From positions 6,520,001-6,584,000 of the forward strand of contig NC_064007.1 of the NCBI RefSeq assembly GCF_932276165.1: a stretch of DNA of 64,000 nucleotides, read 5' to 3'. The notes under the pieces are model-generated. The model was not told where the DNA came from, ran no database searches, and saw only the letters and a list, made by a program, of their open reading frames with translations. Position 1 is the stretch's first letter, and each line of letters opens with the position of its first letter. Shown here in pieces: positions 21,101 to 30,100 of this stretch. A program made the translations under genes and the position numbers. The stretch is from Plutella xylostella. Its lineage: Eukaryota; Arthropoda; Insecta; Lepidoptera; Plutellidae.

Positions 21101-24100
21101 TAAGTAGTACATATAATGTTAAACCTAATAGGAAAAAGTATATTATTGGTTGGAATAAATATGTCAGACAGTATCATGCATCTGCAAGATCGCACTTTCA
21201 ATTTTGGGTAGCTCTGGGCAGACCGTCGGGTGGACCAATTTACAATAATATGTGTGAAAGTAGGAAACTCTTTAAGTTGAAGCTCAAATGGTGTCAGAAC
21301 AATAGTGATCAAATTTTATTTTTATTTTTTATTTTATTTATTAGGGACAACAAACAATTGTACACATACATTATGTAACACGTATATATAAGAAGAGTAA
21401 TTTGGTGTACAATCCACACCGTTATCCACAGATTAAGTTTTTAAATACAATTGCAAGTACTTACAAAGAGTGACTAAATTAAACACAAAGACTAAACACT
21501 AAACAACCCAGGGGAAGGGACGGGGAGGGGGAGAGGAAAGAGGATTGAAGTGACATTTAAGTAGTGTGAGTGTGTATGAGTTACTACATGTGTAAGTTAT
21601 TGAGTGTTTCAGTTATATGTTTCTTATAACAATAGGGAGTAAGTGTGAACACGTCAGCGTCATTAAAGAGTTGATTATAAGTAGCTACAAGGCGCTGCAG
21701 TGGCGCGCGCTTGCCGGCGTTGGTGCGGCAGCTGGAGGACGCGAACAGCTGGTGCGGGTTCGCAGCTCGCTGCCGGCCGCCTCGCCGCGGCACGCGATAG
21801 CTTATGGAGTTTATTAGTTCAATGGAATCGAACCGATGTCTACAAAGATTGTATAGCATCATGGCTCCGAGAAGTATCCGCCTAGATTTAAGTGTAGGCA
21901 TTTTAAATTTATCAAGTAGGCCTGGGTAAGGTAATTTTGATTTGAAAATTTTATAAAAGGTTGAACGAAGGAATTTATGTTGCACATTTTCAATAGCATC
22001 TTCATACTTAGCGTAAAAGGGGTTCCATATACATGAAGCGTATTCTAGGTGGGGACGTATTAGAGTATTAAATAAATAAACATAAGTGGAATATCTCTTG
22101 AAATCTTTGCAGGTTCGCATGACGAAGCCATACATTTGGAATGATTTTTTAACAATATTATCTATGTGAATATCAAAATGTAAATGTGAGTCAAAAGTGA
22201 CACCAAGATCACGTATGTGTGACAATTTTGGGAGATAGAAACCATTGAGACTATAAGTGAACTTGACTACATTAATTTTCTTAGTAAAAGTAATGGAGCA
22301 GCATTTAGACAGACTTAGGTGAAGCTTGTTATCAGTACAGTATGTACTAAACCTGTCGAGGTCTTGTTGAAATAAAACACAGTCATGTTCGTTTTGAACA
22401 CCTAGAAAGATTTTAAGGTCGTCGGCAAATAGTAGAAATTTACAGTTATGGAAACATGTGTTTATGTCATTTATAAATAAAATAAAAATTAAGGGGCCTA
22501 GGATTGAGCCCTGGGGGACACCAGAAGATACAAAAATGGTATTGGACTCGAAGCCGTTTACTACAACTCTTTGAGTTCTATTGAATATATACGATGCAAA
22601 CCAGCGGAGGAGATCACCTTTGATTCCATTATATGACAATTTTTGTAAAAGGAGTCTATGGTCCACCTTGTCGAAAGCCTTTCGAAAATCTGTGTACACT
22701 GAATCTACTTGGATGCGATGGTCCATATGGTCGAATAAGTAATTAGAATATAACATTAAATTAGTGACAGTTGATCTGCGGTGAACAAAACCATGCTGTT
22801 GTTGGATTATATTACTGTGAAGAAGAGGATAAATATGTGTGTGTACAAGCTTTTCGAAAAGCTTCGACAAGGCCGACAAACCTGATATCGGCCGGTAGTC
22901 TTCTACATTACTTCTCGAGCCACTTTTAAAAACTGGCGTAATGTTAGCCTTCTTCCACACCGCAGGAAATGATCCCTCATGTAGACATTTGTTAAATATA
23001 ATATATAAAGGCATAGTGATACTAACAGATGTCGCTTTTAGAAAAGAGGCTGGTATCCCGTCCGGGCCCGGTCCTTTAGTGGCATCAAGGTTTTTCAGTT
23101 CACGCAGGATAGAATCACATGAAAGATGAATACTGCTTAAGTTCACGGTGGAGTGGTTATCGAATTTATATGGGTCCAGGCCAACATCCCAGTTACTAAG
23201 ATCCGCAGAGGAAGGCTCGTAAACAGACTCAAAAAAGGCAGAAAAATAATTGCATATTTCCTTAGGATCACTTGTGATGTCATTTTTATACCGAACGGTA
23301 GACGGTATTCCGGGATTGCATTTTCTACTAGAGATAAAACTCCAGAAGTTTTTAATGTTAGTACGTATACCATTCTCAACGGACTCAATATAGTCAACAA
23401 AACATTTTTTTGATTCTAATTTGTACCTGTGCCTAAATAAAGAAAATAATTCATAATCTGAAATATTCTTGGTTTTCTTCCATTTAACCCATGCTTTATT
23501 TTTATTTTTAGATATGTGGATCAATGCGGTTGAAAACCACACTGGATATGATGATCTTTTACATATTTTAGTTGGGGTATGCATCTTAATGATAGAATAT
23601 AGAATTTCATAAAAGGAGTTAACCGCCTCCACAGCTGGTAACTTGTCAAATATATCATTCCACTTGAGTTCATTTAAGTCTTTATTAATCATACAATAAT
23701 CAGCTCGGTTAAAACATAATTTGCGGATAGGTTGACGGGGCATAGTATCGTTACTAGTGTCAAGGACAATCAACGCCAAGAGGGTAGGGTGGTGTCTGTC
23801 AGGAGGTAGTAAATCATTTGGGGGCGGTAAACATTGACATTCACCATCAGTTAGAAAAAGGTCCAGTGTGTGGTTAATGTGATTTTGTAGTGAGTTATAT
23901 TGAAAAGTATTAAGTAACGATATGAAATTAAGTAGGTATAGGCCGATATCGTTTGTACTACCATTCTCGAACGAAGGTGTACAGTGAGAACCGTTGAGTG
24001 TCCATGTTAGACAGGGAATGTTGAAGTCGCCCACAATTACATGGCGGGCAATACGGGCATTAGAGAGGTATTCACTAAGCGGTTCGAGCAGAGACATGTA

Positions 24101-27100
24101 AACGTGAAGGGGTAGTTTTGGGGGTATGTATACGGCAGCAATGACGTGTCTCGAGCCTGGATCCGTTGCCGGTAGTTCAATAAGTACGTAGTCGAGGCAA
24201 GCAGCAGGGGCGGCAGCGGAGGGGGCGGGGGCGGCGGGCAGCACGCGGCGCGCGGCGCGCAGCCCCAGCTCGCGCCGCACCGCCACCAACACGCCGCCGC
24301 CATCCAGCTTGCCGCAGGCCTCTCGGTCCCGATCGCAACGAAATACCACATACCTACTATCAATGAACTCACCATCGGATATCGCTGGAATTAACCAAGT
24401 TTCAGTTAAAATAATGACGTCGTAGCAATTAGATAGGATGTTGTGATATAAAGTATTTAATTTGGTTCGCATACCACCGCAATTTTGATAATAAATACAT
24501 ATTTTATCCTTCATTTTTGAGAGTGCCTAATTAAACAAATATTTTTTTTTGGTAGGTATAGGTAGGTATAATAATTAACTAAAAATAAATGTACTGTGAA
24601 TGAAATTCCAACCAATATGCTATTATTACATGTACGTTTATTAAAAGGTTAGTAAATTTATAGTTAAGGCGATAAGCATTGGAACATATTGTACCTATAA
24701 ATAGCTGGGTAGCCTCAGTAAAATACCTAATAGTATAGTAATGGTAACAATAAGATAAACGACATGCAGTCATGTATGAAATAAAAATAGGCGAGCATAA
24801 TATTGGCAGTGCTAAGATAGTATTGAGATTTAACTTGTAGGGTGGTATGAAATTATCAGTAAGCGCGAATTGGAAGACGAATGTAGCAATGAGTAAACAA
24901 GCTGTGGCAAAGAATAGTGAGTGTATAGATAAGACACCAGTTGTAAAAGATCAGGGCTGTTGTGAGTGTTGTGGTATAAATTGATAGTTATTATGTTTAT
25001 TTTATATATTAGTGTGTTGGGGGAGAGGGAGGGGGGACAAACGTAGATATACAAGTATGGTAAGAAAAAGTGAATTTGGTGAGTTAATATATAAGACACA
25101 TAAACTATTGGTAGGCATGGATATGGGCTGATAATTAAATGATCTAGGGAGCCAAGAAGTGAGAGTAGCAGGGTCCATACTTTACGTAGTAATATTCCTA
25201 GGTTTAATTTTAGCGATGTCGCTATGGGATCGAATAGCAAGCACTGGCGAGACTTCAGTTTCACGAACCAAGACTCCTCCGTGTCGCACCCAGACGAACC
25301 GGAAGTTGTTCTTGCTGGCCGCTTCCCTTGCCTCGCGAAACAGCTGCTTATTCTTAAGGGTCAGGTGTTCATTAATGTAGACCTTACGGGGATCACCAGG
25401 GATGTTTAACTTCTCAGATGTGATGCCTCTTGAGATGCGGGCCGCAGCCAAGATGTTATCACGAAGCGAGCGTGTGTTGAACTTCACAATGATGTTTTTT
25501 GGATGCGGACTTTTTGGATTGGCATGGGGAACTCGGTGTACAGATATTATGTCGTTTGGTGCAATATTCTGCTTCAGTGCAACGCCGACCTCTTGCACAA
25601 TTGCCACAAGGTTTTCGCTCCGTTTCTCTGGTAGGTTACCTATTTCTAGGTTGCACTGGCGCGCTTGTTGCTCCATGATATCTATTTTGGATTCGAGTGT
25701 AACAATGGTGTTCAGCTTTTGCTCAAGGTATTCAACTTTTTTGTTGAGGGAAGTTATGTTGCTCAAAGCTTCTTCAGTTTTCTTATTGATTTCGTCGTAT
25801 TTTTCACTTAAGAAAGTTACAGCCCTGTTAACCTCCCTAAATTCGGAGAGCATGGCCGTCATCTTCTCGTCCTGCTTGGCAAACCACTTCTCCAAAAGGT
25901 CGTTCATGCTGGCCTGGAAACTCGCCATGTCGTTTTGCAAGGAATCGTCGCCGAAGCGGACAAATTGGTTCCTAAAGGTAACGTAATTCGGTGGGGACTC
26001 CTTTTCCAGCAGTGGTGCCTCATCAGTCGCCATGGGGGTGCCGACAGGGTTCACGGGAACATTATCTGCCTCAGTGTTCTTGGTTGGGTTGAATGTGCTG
26101 TTTAGGGGGTTTGACATCGTGGATGTAGTCACTTCTGTACGCACAATACTTCTTAGTCTATGACCGATTACGTCGCACGGACCGGCAGCGGCACGGGGCA
26201 GGTAGTGGGGCAAGCGAACTAGCTACGCGGGAGCACGGTGACAACCGGTTCGAACGACGGCGGTCGACGGAATGAAATTAAAATGGATATACTGGCTACT
26301 CTGCGAAAAGAAAAACATTTCGGTAAATTTTGGAAATGCACTAATAAACTTAATCTTAAGCCAAGTCTGCCTGCTTCAGTTGCCCTCAACTGAAGCAGGC
26401 AGACTTGGCCAAGTGTGAACCAAAAGATATAGCAAACCGCTTTAAAGAACACTTTAAAGTTGAACCATGTGTAAATAAGAAAGCGTGCTCAAATAACACA
26501 GACCTAAGTAATGAAACCAGGTTGAGGGTGCGATTTTCAGCTAAAGATGTGTTGCACACTATAAAATACATGACCCGAGGTAAATCTCCAGGCCATGATG
26601 GTCTAAGTATAGAGCACCTACAAAATGCTGGTGCTCACCTCCCAAGGATATTGTGTATGTTTTATAATTTATGTATTAGCCATAGCTACCTCCCACAGGA
26701 TATGATAGAGACCATTGTAGTGCCAGTTATTAAAAATAAGACTGGTGACATATCTAGTATAAGTAATTATAGACCAATATCTCTAGCTACAATAGTAGCC
26801 AAAGTATTTGACGGTTTGATTGAGGGCCAGCTTAGTAGGTATATAAAGCTCCACGATGCGCAGTTTGGGTTCAGACCCGGACTCTCCACTGAGACTGCGA
26901 TACTGGCCCTCAAGCACACAGTCAAATATTATACAGATAGAAAAACAAGTGTATTTGCTTGTTTTTTAGATTTATCAAAGGCCTTTGATCTGGTGTCCTA
27001 TGATATCCTGTGGGAGAAATGTAGAGAGCTTAATGTGCCTCACGAGGTTGTACACATCTTAAGATTTTGGTACCAAAACCAAATGAATAAGGTTCGATGG

Positions 27101-30100
27101 GGTACAGAGCATTCTGATAGGTACAAGCTTGACTGTGGGGTGAGACAGGGTGGGTTATCTTCCCCTTTACTGTTCAATGTTTATGTTGACAGCCTGATTG
27201 ATGAGCTCAGCAGAACACATGCAGGATGCTATGTGGATGGTAAGAGCATGATGATAACATCAGTTACGCAGATGACATGGTTCTGCTGAGCCCTTCAATC
27301 AACGGACTGAGCAGGCTACTGAACATTTGTGAGAGGTATGCTCTTACGCATGGCCTATTATATAATGTTAAAAAAAGCGAGCTTATGGTTTTTAAAACTA
27401 GAAATAAGGCTACTGCATTCAATATACCCATAAAATTGTATGGTCAGCCGTTGAAAAGGGTATCTAGCTTTAAGTACCTCGGGCATATTGTCAATGAAGA
27501 CCTGCATGATGATGATGATATTGAACGGGAGCGCAGGGTGCTGGCAGCCCGCGCGAATATGTTGGCCCGCAGGTTTGCTCGATGCTCACGTGAAGTAAAA
27601 ATTACACTTTTTAAATCCTATTGTCAATGTTTTTACACGGGCAGCCTGTGGGTCAAATATACGCAAAAGGGGGAACACCCAAATATTCCGAAAAACTTTT
27701 TTCCGAATTTGATAACCCCGAATATGTAATTTACGATTTTTTAAATACCGAATTATAATATTCACGAAAATTATAATTTCGAATGTTATAATCACGAATA
27801 TTGTTATTACGATTGTTAAATATACGAATGTTAAAAAATACGATTACTTTAATATACGAAAAATAAAATACCGATTTATTATAATCACGAAAAAGTCAAA
27901 TCCCGATCGGAAATATCATAATTCGTGATTTTGACAAAAAACATAAACGTCTTTAAAACTTTAGAACCAAAACCAAAAGATAGGTGCGACGACGAGCAAA
28001 GCGAGGAGGAGCTTGTTAGGTGCACATAGATATCGAAAAACAAAGCGGAGCGTTTCAAATATAGAGCAAAACAATTGCTAGGATTTTTGTGGTGTTTAAA
28101 CTTAAAAACCTTAGGACCTAAACCTAAAGATAGGTGCGACGACGAGCAAAGCGAGGAGGAGCGTGTTAGGTGCACATAGACATCGAAAAACAAAGCGGAG
28201 CGCAGCGAAGCGGAGCGGAGCGTTTCAAATATAGAGCAAAACAATTGCTAGGATTTTTGTGGTGTTTAAACTTAAAAACCTTAGGACCTAAACCTAAAGA
28301 TAGGTGCGACGACGAGCAAAGCGAGGAGGAGCGTGTTAGGTGCACATAGATATCGAAAAACAAAGCGGAGCGCAGCGAAGCGGAGCGGAGCGTTTCAAAT
28401 TTAGAGCAAAACAATTGCTAGGATTTTTATGGTGTTTAAACTTAAAAACCTTAGGAACTAAACCTAAAGATAGGTGCGACGACGAGCAAAGCGAGGAGGA
28501 GCGTGTTAGGTGCACATAGATATCGAAAAACAAAGCGGAGCGCAGCGAAGCGGAGCGGAGCGTTTCAAATTTAGAGCAAAACAATTGCTAGGATTTTTAT
28601 GGTGTTTAAACTTAAAAACCTTAGGACCTAAACCTAAAGATAGGTGCGACGACGAGCAAAGCGAGGAGGAGCGTGTTAGGTTCACATAGATATCGAAAAA
28701 CAAAGCGGAGCGGAGCGTTTCACATAATATAGCTTAAAAAATATTGTTTTTATACGCATTATGCTGCATTATTCATATAACCATTTCTTGTTAACTAAGA
28801 TACATTCGGGATTTTGTATTTTCGGAATATTAAAACTTCGGGATTCGTAATTTTAACAATTCGATATAATAAAAAATCGTACTTTTGAAACATCGAAATA
28901 ATAATATTCGGAAAATTGACTTTCGTCTTTTTAATAAATGTGTTGTTTGAAAATTCGTTTATAAACTATTCGTGATTTTCGTTATTCGGAAACTTAAAAT
29001 TCGGGATTGTGAATTATTCGGAACTATGAAATTCGAAATTTTAAAAATCGTTATTTTCATATTCGTAAAAAAGTAATTCGGAATTATGTAGTGTACCCAC
29101 GCAAAAGGCTCTCAGCGCTCTGCGAGTTCAATATAACAATGCCTTTAGGATGTTGTTGGGGCTGCCTCGCCACTGCAGTGCATCCGGTATGTTTGCGGAA
29201 GCACATACTGATGGCTTCCATGCAATTATGCGCAAAAAGGTAGCGTCGCTCATGTACAGGGTGCGCGCCAGCACCAACGGCATGCTGGAGGTCATTGCAG
29301 GAAGAACGGATGGTAGCATATTGAAGCATTGGGTGAGTAGGGTATTGGGGAAATTGTAAATACTTTTATATAAGCTTGTAAATAGTAATATCTAATATTT
29401 TTTGTTTATGTAGTCCTAAGATTGTCTTTTTATTACACTAACATAGGTTAAGTTTAATTGTTACTAACAAAATATGGCTTTTGCTGAAATAAAAAGTTTA
29501 TTATTATTTTATTATTATTATTATAAGTCCCTTATGGCCGACTTCAGACACTTCAGTAAAAAGGTTTCATTTAGAAAAAAAAAAAGCCACGTATTTGCAG
29601 TATGTTTTTAAGGTCCTCGAAAACAACCCAATAAACGACTGTACATTTCAATACGAGGTTTCATTCATTGTCATTTGGTTCGTATGCGTCATTTTTGAAG
29701 ATAAAACCATGAAACTTATTACGTAGGTGTTTTAGGAAAAATGTGCAGAGATTTTCTACACACGGAATTCCCATGACTGACACGCACACGATATCAACGC
29801 ACAGGCTAAACGTAGCGTAGGCACTTGAAATTTGGAAGGGACGTAGCTTAGGTACCGTATTTTCCCACAAAAACCGGAGTTAGCGGTTGAAATTCGGCAT
29901 TAACTTAGGCTGTTTTTAACAGCATGCGGATTTGATCACGCACGCGGGATTTCCCCGCACGCGTTCATACAAGTATTCATTGTAACGCGTGGAATATGCA
30001 CACGAGATGCGGGAAAATGGCGTGCTATCCCACGTGCGTGATGAAATCTGCATGCTGTTAAAACAGCCGTAAAGCTTAGTTACAATAGGATATTGCAAGA

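Larger units (their letters stand above)
21316..26274 (-). mobile_element. LINE E2, apparently full-length and intact
   Basis: A minus-strand LINE of about 4.96 kb. AAATT at 21311-21315 and 26275-26279 flanks it, and deleting one copy restores the E1 frame (codons for D Q I K M D). The 3' end has AATAAA-like sequence and an A-rich tail (21316-21345 read in reverse). Two open reading frames with expected domains are undamaged. The endonuclease and reverse transcriptase sequence suggests the CR1/Jockey assemblage; the exact clade is uncertain. Confidence 0.8.
20477..29525 (+). mobile_element. LINE E1, split by two later insertions
   Basis: A plus-strand LINE in three pieces: 20477-21315, 26275-27670 and 29099-29525. 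It is broken by LINE E2 (21316-26274, duplication AAATT) and by a DNA element (27671-29098, duplication ACGCAAAAGG). Removing both restores one continuous reading direction, endonuclease to C-terminus. The 3' end is a TTA-rich tail at about 29497-29525. The 5' end looks truncated inside the endonuclease. Confidence 0.75.

Noticed and set aside
24037..24375. 112-codon minus-strand frame in LINE E2
   Set aside because: It is an alternative frame of ORF2 across its GC-rich Ala/Pro insert.
27885..28703. Small proteins of about 82 residues rich in Ser and Arg
   Set aside because: They repeat every 170 bp with the minisatellite and have no start context or family.
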